Source: Priestia iocasae
GTDB lineage: Bacteria > Bacillota > Bacilli > Bacillales > Bacillaceae_H
DNA length: 64,000 nucleotides
Assembly: GCF_016909075.1 (NCBI RefSeq)
Contig: NZ_JAFBFC010000004.1
Location: 124,001-188,000 of the forward strand
Direction: 5' to 3'
Shown here: positions 43,833-52,670 of the stretch, piece by piece
Layout of the letters: each line of letters opens with the position of its first letter
Numbering within the stretch: position 1 is the first letter of the stretch
Position numbers and translations under genes: made by a program
The notes under the pieces: model-generated
Databases searched by the model: none
What the model was told of the DNA's origin: nothing
What the model saw: only the letters and a program-made list of their open reading frames with translations

Positions 43833-43913
43833 CAAATCTCTCCCAATTTATTAGTCCTTAACCAATAATTCCCCTTTTTTTCTTTTTGTAAACGAAGGAT
43901 TTAATTGAAATTA

Positions 43914-43966
43914 ATAGTAAACCTTTAAAAATATGAAGTTGACAAAAGTTGAGTTTTTCTGATAAT
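43914..43966 (+). promoter_or_regulatory. bioY promoter with BirA-type operator
   Basis: ATAGTAAACC (43914-43923), 14 bp, then GTTGACAAAA (43938-43947) matches the Firmicute BirA operator layout (TTGTAAACC-N14/16-GGTTTACAA) with two or three changes. The right half-site contains the -35 TTGACA (43939-43944); GATAAT (43961-43966) is 16 bp downstream. Biotin-charged BirA would repress it. Confidence 0.75.
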
Positions 43967-44005
43967 TTAGAATAAAATAGAACATTCTAAGAGGGGTAAC
44001 GCATA

Positions 44006-44584
44006 ATGAAACTTAAAGAAATGATGTATGTATCACTATTTGCTGCCTTAGTCGCAGCGCTTGGATTACTACCACCTATTGCTCTTCCATTTACACCTGT
44101 ACCCATTACGGCGCAAACCTTTGGCGTGATGCTTGCGGGTGCTGTATTAGGTGCACGTTTAGGCGGGATGAGTTTAGGGTTGTTTGTTTTACTTGTTGCA
44201 GTTGGTGCACCAGTACTTTCAGGTGGACGCGGTGGATTAGGTATATTAATTGGACCAAGCGGAGGTTATGTGCTGAGCTGGCCAATCGCTGCATTTGTTA
44301 TTGGGTTCTTAGTTGAAAAATCGTGGCATCAATTAAAGCTTTGGAGAATGGTTGTATTCAACCTTATCGGAGGCGTTCTTGTTGTCTATGCTTGTGGAAT
44401 TACCTATTTATCATTTGTAGCAGATCTAACATGGATGCAAGCAGCTGTCTCTGCTCTAACATATATTCCAGGGGATATAGCGAAAGCTGTTTTATCAGGA
44501 ATCATTGCTTTACGAATTCAAAAGAGCTATCCACTTATTCAACCAAAATCGACATCAAACACATCTCATATAAAAGTAGCATAA
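44006..44584 (+). CDS. bioY: Biotin transporter BioY
   Basis: A 192-aa membrane S-component for biotin with six helices: MYVSLFAALVAALGLLPPI, PFTPVPITAQTFGVMLAGAV, the glycine-rich GGRGGLGILIGPSGGYVLSW and FIPGD-type YIPGDIAKAVLSG. It binds biotin with high affinity alone or with a shared EcfAT module. In B. subtilis the homologous yhfU leads a BirA-controlled operon with yhfT and yhfS, the same order as here. ATG after GAGGGG. Confidence 0.95.
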   Translation: MKLKEMMYVSLFAALVAALGLLPPIALPFTPVPITAQTFGVMLAGAVLGARLGGMSLGLFVLLVAVGAPVLSGGRGGLGILIGPSGGYVLSWPIAAFVIGFLVEKSWHQLKLWRMVVFNLIGGVLVVYACGITYLSFVADLTWMQAAVSALTYIPGDIAKAVLSGIIALRIQKSYPLIQPKSTSNTSHIKVA

Positions 44585-44588
44585 AGAA

Positions 44589-44626
44589 GCAAAAGGCGTA
44601 TCGAAATGGATGCGCCTTTTTGTATA
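44589..44626 (+). terminator. intercistronic terminator after bioY
   Basis: AAAAGGCGTATC pairs with GGATGCGCCTTTT around GAAAT, followed by TGTA. It lies between bioY and the ligase gene and probably gives partial read-through. Confidence 0.75.
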
Positions 44627-44687
44627 AAGAAATAGGTTCAAATGAAAAATTAGAACATTTAATCATTATAAAGGGAGTCGTAGCAAC

Positions 44688-46136
44688 ATGACTATTGGAC
44701 AAACTTTTTCCATGCATATAAAAAATCGCAGTAACCATCCTGCCATCATAACAGAAGAACGGAGCATCACTTACCATGAGCTATATACATCGATTCATGG
44801 TATGCAGCAGCACCTTTTAGCTACATTTGGAAAAGAAAAGCAACGCAAGATTGGGATTGCACTTGGAAACTCTGAGGCTTTTATCGAAGTGTTTTTTGCC
44901 GTTACAATGCTTGGATGGATTGCTATACCGTTTGATTCAAAGTGGAGTCAATACGAGCGAACACTTGTTGAACAAGAATGTCAGCCCGATGCCGTCATTA
45001 GTGGGAAGTGTAGCCTTTATCCATGCAAGTTTGAAACAGCACCTTATTCGCTTGAGTGGCATACCGATGATGAATTTCTTTTTTACATTGGTTATACATC
45101 GGGTTCAACAGGAAAACCAAAAGGATTTATGCGAAACCATCGCTCGTGGGTATCAAGCTTTCAATCAGTGGAAAAAGTATTTCAATTATCAAAAGACGAT
45201 ACATTCTATGTGCCAGGACCATTATGTCATTCGTTATCGCTTTTTGCGGCCGTTCATGCGATTCATCTAGGGGCAACCCTTTACGTAACGAAAACGTTTG
45301 AACCGGAAAGGGTTATAAGATTAGTAGAGAGTGAGCCTATCTCTGCAATGTACGTCGTTCCAACGATGATCCATTCTATCGCAACGGTATTGAGCAAAAA
45401 AGATAAACAACTTACCAATGCATTAACGATTATTTCGTCAGGTGCGAAGTGTACACCAGAGCTAAAAGACCAACTGAAAAAACAACTTCCTTATTCGAGC
45501 TTAATTGAATTTTATGGAGCGTCCGAACTAAGCTTTATTACATATCTCAGCAATGAAGATGGGCAAAAGAAGCCAAGTAGTGTAGGAAAACCGTTTCCTG
45601 GTGTCGAAATCTATCTAGTAGACGAGAATCAGCGCAACGTTTCAGTAGGAGAGATTGGAACTCTTTGTGTGAAAAGTCCGTTTGTATTTAGCGGCTACGT
45701 GAATGAGCCGATGGCAACAAAAGACGTGTTTCGAGGTGACGTTGCCACGGTTGGAGATCTCGCTTATCAAGATGAAGAAGGTTTTATTACATTAGTAGGG
45801 CGCGAAAAAAACATGATTATTAGTGGTGGACTAAACATTTACCCGGAAGAAGTAGAAGCTGTCATACAACAAGTAGATGAGGTGGATGAAGTCGTGGTCA
45901 TGAGTGAATCTGACCCGTACTGGGGCGAAAAGCTAGTGGCCATTCTCAAATGGAAAGATGGAAGGAACGTCTCTATCGATGCGTTAAAGACACATTGTCG
46001 AAGTGAACTTTCTTCCTTTAAATGTCCACGATCATTTATCGAAGTTAAAGAGTTTCCATATACATCAAGCGGAAAAATCGCCAGAAAAGAGGTACAACAA
46101 TTGATAAGAGGTGAAAAGTCGTGCGAGAAGCAGTGA
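44688..46136 (+). CDS. yhfT: Acyl-CoA ligase, YhfT-like
   Basis: A 482-aa adenylate-forming acyl-CoA synthetase: YIGYTSGSTGKPKGFMRNH (P-loop), EFYGASELSFITYL, DLAYQDEEGFI and GREKNMIISGGLNIYPEEVE, with catalytic Lys in SSGKIARKEVQQL. Order bioY-ligase-thiolase equals the B. subtilis yhfU-yhfT-yhfS operon, a known BirA target. The likely substrate is a fatty or dicarboxylic acid; a link to pimelate supply for biotin is a reasonable inference. It overlaps the thiolase by 16 bp. Confidence 0.9.
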   Translation: MTIGQTFSMHIKNRSNHPAIITEERSITYHELYTSIHGMQQHLLATFGKEKQRKIGIALGNSEAFIEVFFAVTMLGWIAIPFDSKWSQYERTLVEQECQPDAVISGKCSLYPCKFETAPYSLEWHTDDEFLFYIGYTSGSTGKPKGFMRNHRSWVSSFQSVEKVFQLSKDDTFYVPGPLCHSLSLFAAVHAIHLGATLYVTKTFEPERVIRLVESEPISAMYVVPTMIHSIATVLSKKDKQLTNALTIISSGAKCTPELKDQLKKQLPYSSLIEFYGASELSFITYLSNEDGQKKPSSVGKPFPGVEIYLVDENQRNVSVGEIGTLCVKSPFVFSGYVNEPMATKDVFRGDVATVGDLAYQDEEGFITLVGREKNMIISGGLNIYPEEVEAVIQQVDEVDEVVVMSESDPYWGEKLVAILKWKDGRNVSIDALKTHCRSELSSFKCPRSFIEVKEFPYTSSGKIARKEVQQLIRGEKSCEKQ

Positions 46137-47263
46137 TTGTAACGGCTAAACGAACAGCCGTTGGAAAAGTAGGGGGCATGTTTAAAGATATACCACCAGA
46201 AGAACTTGCCGCTACGCTTATTCGACACATTCTTCAAGATTGTAAACTTCACCCAGCCTCCATTGATGAAGTTGTACTTGGGAATGCGGTTGGGCCAGGT
46301 GGAAATTTAGCTAGATTAGCAGCTCTTCAAGCAGGGTTATCGGTTACTGTTCCAGGTGTTACGATTGATCGTCAATGTGGATCAGGACTTGAAGCAATTA
46401 ATATGTCGCTCCGTCTGATTCAATCAGGTGCAGCAGATATTGTGCTGGCAGGAGGTGTAGAAAGCAGTAGCTTAGCACCTTGGAAAATAGCGAAACCTTC
46501 TTCACTCTATCATCCCGGTGGTCCTGCTCTTTTTACACGAGCACGCTTTTCACCTGATTTCATTGGCGATCCTGATATGGGAGTTGCGGCTGAAAATGTC
46601 GCCAAACAGTTTCGTATTACAAGAGATGATCAAGATACGTATGCTCTTAATAGTCATCAAAAAGCTATACATGCTCAACAAACAGGAAGGTTCCAAGAGG
46701 AAATAGTGTCTGTAAATGGCATAGCAAAAGATGAGTGTCCAAGACAGCAAACGAGCAAGGAAAAGCTAGCAAGCTTACAGCCAGTATTTCAAGAAGGTGG
46801 AACCGTCACGGCAGGAAATGCTTGTCCAATTAATGATGGAGCAGCACTTGTTCTCATTATGTCAGTGGAAAAGTGTAAAGAGCTCGGCTTATCACCTTTG
46901 GCTAGGTTTGTGGACGCAACCAGTGCCGGTGTAGACCCGAATATACTTGGTGTTGGTCCGATTCCAGCCGTTCAAAAATTATTGAAGCGTACAAATTATT
47001 CTATTGAAGACATTGATGTTTTTGAATTTAATGAAGCCTTTGCATCACAAGTACTTGCCTCAATTCGTGCACTTCACATTCCAGAAAACAAGCTTAATCT
47101 TGGAGGAGGGGCACTTGCGCTCGGTCATCCTTATGGCGCTTCCGGGGCCATTTTAGTTACAAGGTTATGTGCAGAAATGAAACGAACAGGTGCCAAAAGA
47201 GGACTTGCAACATTAGGAATTGGTGGTGGCTTAGGGGTAGCCACTTTACTAGAAAGAGTTTAA
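46121..47263 (+). CDS. yhfS: Acetyl-CoA acetyltransferase/thiolase, YhfS-like
   Basis: A 380-aa classical thiolase: IVTAKRTAVGKVGGMF, nucleophile Cys in VTIDRQCGSGLEAINM (about 87), GGVESSS, FEFNEAFA and GGGALALGHPYGASGA with the catalytic His, ending CAEMKRTGAKRGLATLG (the second Cys). It starts GTG inside the ligase C-terminus. It condenses or cleaves acyl-CoA and acetyl-CoA units. Matches YhfS in operon position. Confidence 0.92.
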   Translation: MREAVIVTAKRTAVGKVGGMFKDIPPEELAATLIRHILQDCKLHPASIDEVVLGNAVGPGGNLARLAALQAGLSVTVPGVTIDRQCGSGLEAINMSLRLIQSGAADIVLAGGVESSSLAPWKIAKPSSLYHPGGPALFTRARFSPDFIGDPDMGVAAENVAKQFRITRDDQDTYALNSHQKAIHAQQTGRFQEEIVSVNGIAKDECPRQQTSKEKLASLQPVFQEGGTVTAGNACPINDGAALVLIMSVEKCKELGLSPLARFVDATSAGVDPNILGVGPIPAVQKLLKRTNYSIEDIDVFEFNEAFASQVLASIRALHIPENKLNLGGGALALGHPYGASGAILVTRLCAEMKRTGAKRGLATLGIGGGLGVATLLERV

Positions 47264-47276
47264 GGGGGAAATTAGC

Positions 47277-47651
47277 ATGACTCAGCTGTTAGAAGGAAAA
47301 AAGTCAGAGGTCGTAAATGTAACGGTCACAGAGGAAATGGTAAAAGACTATTTAAAAGCGATTGGTGCTGATTCAGAATCATTATACATACCTGTTACGA
47401 TGCCGTTTATTTTTTGGCATAAACTTGATACACCTTGGCTTCATAACGTAGGGACACTCGTTCACGGCGAGCAATCGTTTGTGACTCATCAGCCACTTGC
47501 TATTGGTCAAACATATCAATGTCAAGTGAGAGTAAATAGAGCACGAACAAAAGGTTCTATGCAATTTTTAGAGCACGTGTTAGAAGTGAAAAGCGATGAG
47601 CAGCTAATATGTGAGAGCATTTCAACAATCATTGTGATGGGAGGTAAGTGA
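47277..47651 (+). CDS. MaoC N-terminal-like dehydratase subunit
   Basis: A 124-aa hot-dog-fold protein resembling FAS1/MaoC_dehydrat_N: VTVTEEMVKDYLKAIGADS, VGTLVHGEQSFVTHQPLAIG and LEHVLEVKSDEQLICES. It lacks the catalytic Asp/His and probably pairs with the MaoC hydratase encoded immediately after it (overlap of 4 bp). Together they would dehydrate 3-hydroxyacyl-CoA or hydrate enoyl-CoA. Confidence 0.85.
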   Translation: MTQLLEGKKSEVVNVTVTEEMVKDYLKAIGADSESLYIPVTMPFIFWHKLDTPWLHNVGTLVHGEQSFVTHQPLAIGQTYQCQVRVNRARTKGSMQFLEHVLEVKSDEQLICESISTIIVMGGK

Positions 47652-48046
47652 ATATGACGACTTTGCAAATAAATGAAGAATTAGCATCGAGCTTTTCAAT
47701 TGAAGTAACCGAGCAAATGGTGGAGCAATATGCGGAAGTTTCAGGTGACTACAACCCCATTCATCTTCAAAAAGAAGCAGCAGTAAAAGTGGGGTTTCCG
47801 GATAAAATTGCACATGGAATGCTGGGAATGGGTATTAGCACGAGGCTTTTAGCACCTTATTTAAATGAAAATCGTATGATTACTTCTTATCAAACTCGTT
47901 TTACGGCTCCTCTCATCGTAGGTGAGACGTTACATATAAGCGGAACGGTATTCGAAAAGACGAATGAACATGCTGTGATTAAATTTACAGGTGCGACCGA
48001 TAAAATAGTATTTGAAGGTACGTGCATCATACGCTTTGTAGCATAA
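47648..48046 (+). CDS. MaoC-family enoyl-CoA hydratase
   Basis: A 132-aa R-hydratase-type hot-dog protein with the catalytic segment EVSGDYNPIHLQKEAAVKVG (Asp and His of hydratase 2) and GMLGMGISTRLLAPYL. It hydrates trans-2-enoyl-CoA to the R-3-hydroxy form or the reverse. It overlaps the preceding MaoC-like subunit and precedes an SDR, completing a ligase-thiolase-reductase-dehydratase set. Confidence 0.92.
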   Translation: MNMTTLQINEELASSFSIEVTEQMVEQYAEVSGDYNPIHLQKEAAVKVGFPDKIAHGMLGMGISTRLLAPYLNENRMITSYQTRFTAPLIVGETLHISGTVFEKTNEHAVIKFTGATDKIVFEGTCIIRFVA

Positions 48047-48058
48047 GGAGAGGGTACG

Positions 48059-48856
48059 ATGAACAATCGTGTAGTCATTATTACAGGCTCAACGAAAGGA
48101 ATCGGTAAAAGCATTGCGCAGCTGTTGGCTAGCGAAGGAGCGTTAGTTGTCATAAATGGGAGAACGGAACAATCTGTTGAGGAAGTCGTAGCTGACATAA
48201 AAGCGTGTGGAGGAAAAGCGATTGGAGTTTCTGGGGGAGTTGAACACATAGAAACAGGAGAGCGTCTTGTCTTAGAAGCGGTTCGTCATTTCGGAAGCGT
48301 AAATGTTCTCATCAATAATGCTGGTGTGGTACACGATCGGATGTCGCATAAAATGAGTGAACAAGAATGGGATGATGTGATTAACAGCCACCTAAAGGGA
48401 ACGTTTGCTTCGACTCAACCATTTATTAAACAAGTGAAAAAACAACAAAGCGGTGGTCACATTCTTAATATGACGTCTACTGCTGGACTTGAAGGAACAA
48501 TCGGACAACTAAACTACAGTGCTGCAAAAGCAGGCATTCTTGGCATGACGTGGACGCTTGCCAAAGAATTAGCTCGAGATAAAATTGTTGTTAATGCCAT
48601 TGCACCCGCTGCCTTAACAGACATGACCCGACCATTTGTTGAAGCAGCAATGAAAAAAGCCAACGAACAAGGGATAGAACTGGAAGATTATTGGAATATT
48701 GGGAGTGCGGATGAAGTCGCATTATTTGTTCGTGACCTTTTACAAGTTCAAGATCCAACTCTTACAGGTCAAATTTTTAGTGTGAACGGAAAAAAGATTG
48801 GGCGTTGGCATCCACTACGCTATGAATCTTTTAACTTCACGGGCTTTTCCATTTAA
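48059..48856 (+). CDS. SDR, 3-oxoacyl-ACP/CoA reductase-like
   Basis: A 265-aa FabG/PhaB-like reductase: VVIITGSTKGIGKSIA, NNAG in LINNAGVVHDRM, Ser in LNMTSTAGLEG and YSAAKAG. NADPH preference is suggested by GRTEQSVEEV after strand 2. It would interconvert 3-ketoacyl- and R-3-hydroxyacyl-CoA, matching the adjacent R-specific MaoC hydratase. Last gene of the bioY operon. Confidence 0.92.
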   Translation: MNNRVVIITGSTKGIGKSIAQLLASEGALVVINGRTEQSVEEVVADIKACGGKAIGVSGGVEHIETGERLVLEAVRHFGSVNVLINNAGVVHDRMSHKMSEQEWDDVINSHLKGTFASTQPFIKQVKKQQSGGHILNMTSTAGLEGTIGQLNYSAAKAGILGMTWTLAKELARDKIVVNAIAPAALTDMTRPFVEAAMKKANEQGIELEDYWNIGSADEVALFVRDLLQVQDPTLTGQIFSVNGKKIGRWHPLRYESFNFTGFSI

Positions 48857-48873
48857 AAAAGGAAATTCCATTA

Positions 48874-48903
48874 TTTACAATCGATCGTCTTTGGTGGTAA
48901 TAT
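48874..48903 (+). promoter_or_regulatory. promoter of the T-box transcript
   Basis: TTTACA (48874-48879) and TAATAT (48898-48903), 18-bp spacer, upstream of the T-box leader. TATATT at 48901 is an alternative -10. Confidence 0.5.
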
Positions 48904-48910
48904 ATTGTAA

Positions 48911-49192
48911 ATAAATGCAATGAAGAGAAGAGTACGTGAAGAAGATTTTTTAAAGAGAGCTCCGGTTGCTGAAAAGGAGTAAAAATCATTCACCGAACCA
49001 AGCCTCAGAGCAGCACATGGGAACCACTATTGGGGATTGTGTGACAGGAGCTCCTGTTATCGAGCAAAGGTATAAGCCAATTAGGCCGTACCTAATAAGA
49101 TTAATATGGTGACATATTAATAAACTGGGGTGGCACCGCGATTATAGAAAATCTCGCCCCCAAGGCATTCGTCTTGGGGGTGAGATTTTTTT
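48911..49192 (+). ncRNA. T-box riboswitch, serine-type
   Basis: A T-box leader. The AGTA S-turn is at 48931-48934, the distal GGTTGCTG at 48964-48971, and the T-box TGGGGTGGCACCGCG at 49126-49140 gives the antiterminator TGGC. The terminator has arms at 49149-49164 and 49173-49188, then TTTTTTT. Aligning GAAC-NN-codon-CTC-NGAG places the specifier at 49001-49003, AGC (serine). The variable base of TGGN is C, pairing with discriminator G73, which tRNA-Ser has. Uncharged tRNA-Ser should allow read-through into the MFS gene. Confidence 0.92.
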
Positions 49193-49239
49193 ATTTGTTC
49201 AATTGTAAAAAAGGAATGAAAAGAGGAGGTCGTTTGAAC

Positions 49240-50457
49240 GTGAAATTGTGGAAGTATCCGCTTCTTTTATTAGGTAGTATTGGTATTTCTAATCTTGGGG
49301 AATGGATCTATTTACTTGCATTAAACTTAATGATTTTAGAGATGACGAACTCACCATTAGCGGTCGTTGCTCTCTATTTAATAAAACCTTTCGCTACATT
49401 ATGTACAAACGGGTGGGCGGGTAGTATCATCGACCGTTTGAATAAGCGTTATTTAATGATGGGTCTTGATATCTTCCGAGCAATCTTACTTGCGTTACTA
49501 CCCATGTTATCATCTCTTATGATGATTTACATGCTTGTCTTTTTTATCAGTATGGCTAGTGCGATGTTTCGTCCAACCTCAATGACCTATGTTACGCGAC
49601 TTATTCCAGATGATCAGAAGAAACGTTTTAATTCGTTTCATAGCTTTATTAATTCAGGTGGCTTTTTAATGGGGCCTGCTATCGCAGGACTTTTGTTTCT
49701 AACCGGCCCTCCTACATTTGCTATTTACGTGAATGCTGTTGCGCTTTTTCTTTCAGGAATCATAACGCTGTTTATGCCAAATGTTGAAGAAGAGCTACGT
49801 ATGAGTAATCATGTATTTTCATTCGCACTCATTAAAGAAGATTGGCAGGTCGTTCGTACGTATAGTCGTTCTTTTGTCCATGTCATGCTTGTTTACTTTT
49901 TATTTAGTTGGATTGTCATGGTGATGGCAAGTGCTGTTGATTCGTTAGAGGTCGCTTTTGCAAAAGAAGTGTTACATCTTTCAAACAGTGAGTACGGATT
50001 TCTCGTCAGCATTGCAGGGGCTGGGATGATGGTAGGCGCGCTAGTAAACACATTCATCGTACACAAACTATCTACGTCTTTCCTAATGGGAGGTGGAACG
50101 GTTTTTGTAGCAGCAGGGTATTTGCTCTTTGCGTTTTCGACTACATTTACAATGGGAATTATAGGCGTTTTTGTACTTGCCTTCGCCCTTGCATTTGCAA
50201 ATACAGGGTTTCTCACATTTTATCAAAAAAACATACCGGTTTATGTGATGGGGAGAATAGGAAGTATTTATGGATTCCTTGAAGCTATATGCATCATCTT
50301 GATGACTATACTAGCTGGAGCTGCAACGCATATCATGCCGCTACAATTTATTGTGATGAGTGGATCTATGATCATGATGATCGCAGCCATTGCTCTTTGC
50401 TTTTTAATGACTGCTGGAACACCGGAAAAATCTTGTTCAAATCAGTTAAACATATAG
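49240..50457 (+). CDS. MFS transporter under T-box control
   Basis: A 405-aa major facilitator of the EntS/MefA-like efflux branch (MFS_3) with about twelve helices: PLLLLGSIGISNLGEWIYLL, LYLIKPFATLCTNGWAGSII (motif A region DRLNKRYLM), FNSFHSFINSGGFLMGPAIA. It is most like exporters of macrolides or small metabolites. GTG 49240 (10 nt after AGGAGG) or TTG 49234 (4 nt) can start it. A T-box leader directly precedes it, so expression should rise when serine charging fails. Its substrate is unknown; export of a seryl-tRNA synthetase inhibitor or uptake of a serine source are both possible. Confidence 0.88.
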   Translation: MKLWKYPLLLLGSIGISNLGEWIYLLALNLMILEMTNSPLAVVALYLIKPFATLCTNGWAGSIIDRLNKRYLMMGLDIFRAILLALLPMLSSLMMIYMLVFFISMASAMFRPTSMTYVTRLIPDDQKKRFNSFHSFINSGGFLMGPAIAGLLFLTGPPTFAIYVNAVALFLSGIITLFMPNVEEELRMSNHVFSFALIKEDWQVVRTYSRSFVHVMLVYFLFSWIVMVMASAVDSLEVAFAKEVLHLSNSEYGFLVSIAGAGMMVGALVNTFIVHKLSTSFLMGGGTVFVAAGYLLFAFSTTFTMGIIGVFVLAFALAFANTGFLTFYQKNIPVYVMGRIGSIYGFLEAICIILMTILAGAATHIMPLQFIVMSGSMIMMIAAIALCFLMTAGTPEKSCSNQLNI

Positions 50458-50568
50458 ATCATTCTTTCTCATCTTATCTTGATGTTATAAAAACCTTATC
50501 AACAAATCTCAACGTTTATGAACATCTTTTATCACTTTCTTAATACAATGCTTTTAGAGGTGATAAAA

Positions 50569-51009
50569 GTGCCAAGAGTAAAATATACCGATAAAGACGT
50601 TGCTTTAATGGCAAGGATGATGAGAGCAGAAGCTGAAGGTGAAGGAAAACAGGGAATGCTTATGGTTGGTAATGTGATTGTGAATCGACTAAAAGCAAAC
50701 TGTTTAGATTTCAAAGGATTAAGGTCTATTCCTCAAGTGATTTATCAAGTACAAGGAGGAAATTACTCATTTGAAGCTGTACAAAAAGGGAATGTTTTTT
50801 ATAACAGAGCAAGAGGAGTAGAAAAAAAGTTAGCGAAAAAAACGTTAGACTATTGGAGAGAGCATCCTTCAAAATATGCTCTTTGGTATTTTAATCCATA
50901 TGCTGCATGTCCACCTACATGGTACGACCAACCATTTGCTGGACAATACAAACAGCATTGCTACTACGAACCAAAAGCGAATACTTGTGAAGGTGCCTAT
51001 ACGTGGTAA
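50569..51009 (+). CDS. cwlJ: Spore cortex-lytic enzyme CwlJ-like cell wall hydrolase
   Basis: A 146-aa Hydrolase_2/SleB-type enzyme: LMARMMRAEAEGEGKQGMLM with the catalytic Glu, GNVIVNRLKANCLDFKGL, and the C-terminal ALWYFNPYAACPPTW and GQYKQHCYY. Length and lack of signal peptide fit CwlJ, which lies in the spore coat and degrades cortex during germination, not SleB, which has a signal and peptidoglycan-binding domain. GTG 50569 follows AGAGGTG. No gerQ partner is adjacent. Confidence 0.88.
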   Translation: MPRVKYTDKDVALMARMMRAEAEGEGKQGMLMVGNVIVNRLKANCLDFKGLRSIPQVIYQVQGGNYSFEAVQKGNVFYNRARGVEKKLAKKTLDYWREHPSKYALWYFNPYAACPPTWYDQPFAGQYKQHCYYEPKANTCEGAYTW

Positions 51010-51013
51010 AGCG

Positions 51014-51043
51014 AAGCAGAGTCATTGGACTCTGCTTTTTGCT
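51014..51043 (+). terminator. terminator after cwlJ
   Basis: AAGCAGAGTC (51014-51023) and GACTCTGCTT (51028-51037), then TTTGCTT. Confidence 0.85.
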
Positions 51044-51179
51044 TATGAGATTTAGGGTGATTTTTGCTTAAGAGCCCTATTTAATTAAAATGGTAACATT
51101 TAACTAGTGATTTTAAGAAGAAGGGGATAGTTCTTTGAATTAGTAGTAGGTAAAATATAGATAAGATGTAAAATAATTA

Positions 51180-51208
51180 TTTACAGAACGTATGTTCGTT
51201 ACTATAAT
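51180..51208 (+). promoter_or_regulatory. sigma-A promoter with LexA/DinR box between -35 and -10
   Basis: TTTACA (51180-51185), a 17-bp spacer and perfect TATAAT (51203-51208). The spacer carries AGAACGTATGTTCG (51185-51198), which matches the Bacillus SOS consensus CGAAC-N4-GTTCG at all but the first base. LexA bound here would block RNA polymerase. It is the only such box I found in the window. Confidence 0.82.
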
Positions 51209-51243
51209 GAACATATAAATAGATTGCGAGAGTGGGAATAAGG

Positions 51244-52656
51244 ATGACGTTAACCGAACTGTATATTGATTCTATTGCACCGAATGCGTCCGCTGTTAAG
51301 AACGGATGGGGGCTTGTGAAGAAGAAAAAGTTTGAAAAGCTACATCAATCAAATGATCAAACGCTTTTATTTGGAGAATGTGCAGGAAGTGGGAAGAAGC
51401 CATATGTGACATCCGTAGATTTTATAAATCCAGAGCAACCTACGTATCGTTGTACGTGTCCGAGCCGTCAATTTCCTTGTAAACATGCATTAGGTCTTTT
51501 ATATGCATATGTCGATGGTCAAGTGTTTACAGAAGCACCTATCCCGGAAGACGTTATTGAAAAGCGTGAAAAAATAGCAAAGCGAGTAGAAAAGAAGCAA
51601 GCAGAAAGTGTACAACCGAAGAAAAAGAAAGTGAATAAATCTGCTCTTCGAAAAAAGCTACAAGCTCAGCTAGAAGGACTCGTGGTAGTGGAAACGCTGT
51701 TACATAATCTCGTTCGAGGTGGATTAGGGTCTGTCGATGTGAAAGCCCTTAAACAAATTGAAGCGACTGCAAAAGAAGTTGGAAATTACTACTTGAAAGA
51801 ACTTCAGCATGCTTTGCGTGAGTTTGTACAATTATGGAAAGAGAAGCTGCCAGAAGAGGAATTGTATGTAAGAGCCATTCACGAGATTCAGAGACTATCA
51901 TTTATTTGCAAAAAAGGAAAAAGTCACTTGCAAACTCGTTTACAAGATGAGGAGCTTGCACTTGATACGACCACTTCGATTGAAGAATGGCTTGGCCACA
52001 CGTGGCAATTAGCAGAGCTTCGAGAATTAGGAATGGTGAAGCGTGATGAAGAGCTTGTTCAACTCTTTTACACGTCCTATCAAAATGATGCGAGAAAAGA
52101 ATACATGGATGAAGGAATTTGGTTATCATTACAAGACCATCATCTTTATTACACTAAACAATATCGACCGTTTCGAGCTGCTAAGCAACTGAAACAAGAA
52201 GATTCTACGTTTTCGGTTATTCATACAGATGAACTGATTGTCTACCCAAGTGAAGGGAATGCTCGTGTCCGCTGGGAAACTTCACGCTTTGAAGAATTAT
52301 TAGCAGAAACATTTTTGCGTATTCACCAGGCAGCGCAAACGACTATTTTAGACGTACTAAAGCAAGTGAAAAATCAACTGAAACAACCATTAGCTGATAA
52401 GCAACCTCTTGCTCTTATTGCGTATGACAAAATTGGTAAAGTAAATGAAAAATGGTTGCTCCAAGACAAGCACGGTCAGCGTTTAACTCTTGTAGATGCT
52501 GAAGGAGATACACTACCTCTTTTATCATTAGTAAGGACAGATCAATTATCTAATCACGTGTTACTTGTGAAATTTCAACATAATTTGCAAACAGGGGAGC
52601 TTGGCGCAAAACCGTTATCTCTGATCACACATGATCAAATCATTCGTTTTAAATAG
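51244..52656 (+). CDS. SWIM zinc-finger protein
   Basis: A 470-aa protein with an N-terminal SWIM zinc finger, YRCTCPSRQFPCKHALGLLY (CxC...CxH) near 65-85, which binds DNA or protein. A basic linker (KKKKVNKSALRKKL) and a helical body follow. The C-terminal 120 residues (LALIAYDKIGKVNEKWLLQD) look like a beta domain and are not named. ATG 51244 is favoured over GTG 51232, but both are weakly supported. First gene of a five-gene operon like E. coli yehQ and its neighbours, with SOS-type promoter. Confidence 0.88.
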   Translation: MTLTELYIDSIAPNASAVKNGWGLVKKKKFEKLHQSNDQTLLFGECAGSGKKPYVTSVDFINPEQPTYRCTCPSRQFPCKHALGLLYAYVDGQVFTEAPIPEDVIEKREKIAKRVEKKQAESVQPKKKKVNKSALRKKLQAQLEGLVVVETLLHNLVRGGLGSVDVKALKQIEATAKEVGNYYLKELQHALREFVQLWKEKLPEEELYVRAIHEIQRLSFICKKGKSHLQTRLQDEELALDTTTSIEEWLGHTWQLAELRELGMVKRDEELVQLFYTSYQNDARKEYMDEGIWLSLQDHHLYYTKQYRPFRAAKQLKQEDSTFSVIHTDELIVYPSEGNARVRWETSRFEELLAETFLRIHQAAQTTILDVLKQVKNQLKQPLADKQPLALIAYDKIGKVNEKWLLQDKHGQRLTLVDAEGDTLPLLSLVRTDQLSNHVLLVKFQHNLQTGELGAKPLSLITHDQIIRFK

Positions 52657-52670
52657 AAGGAGAACTGAAC

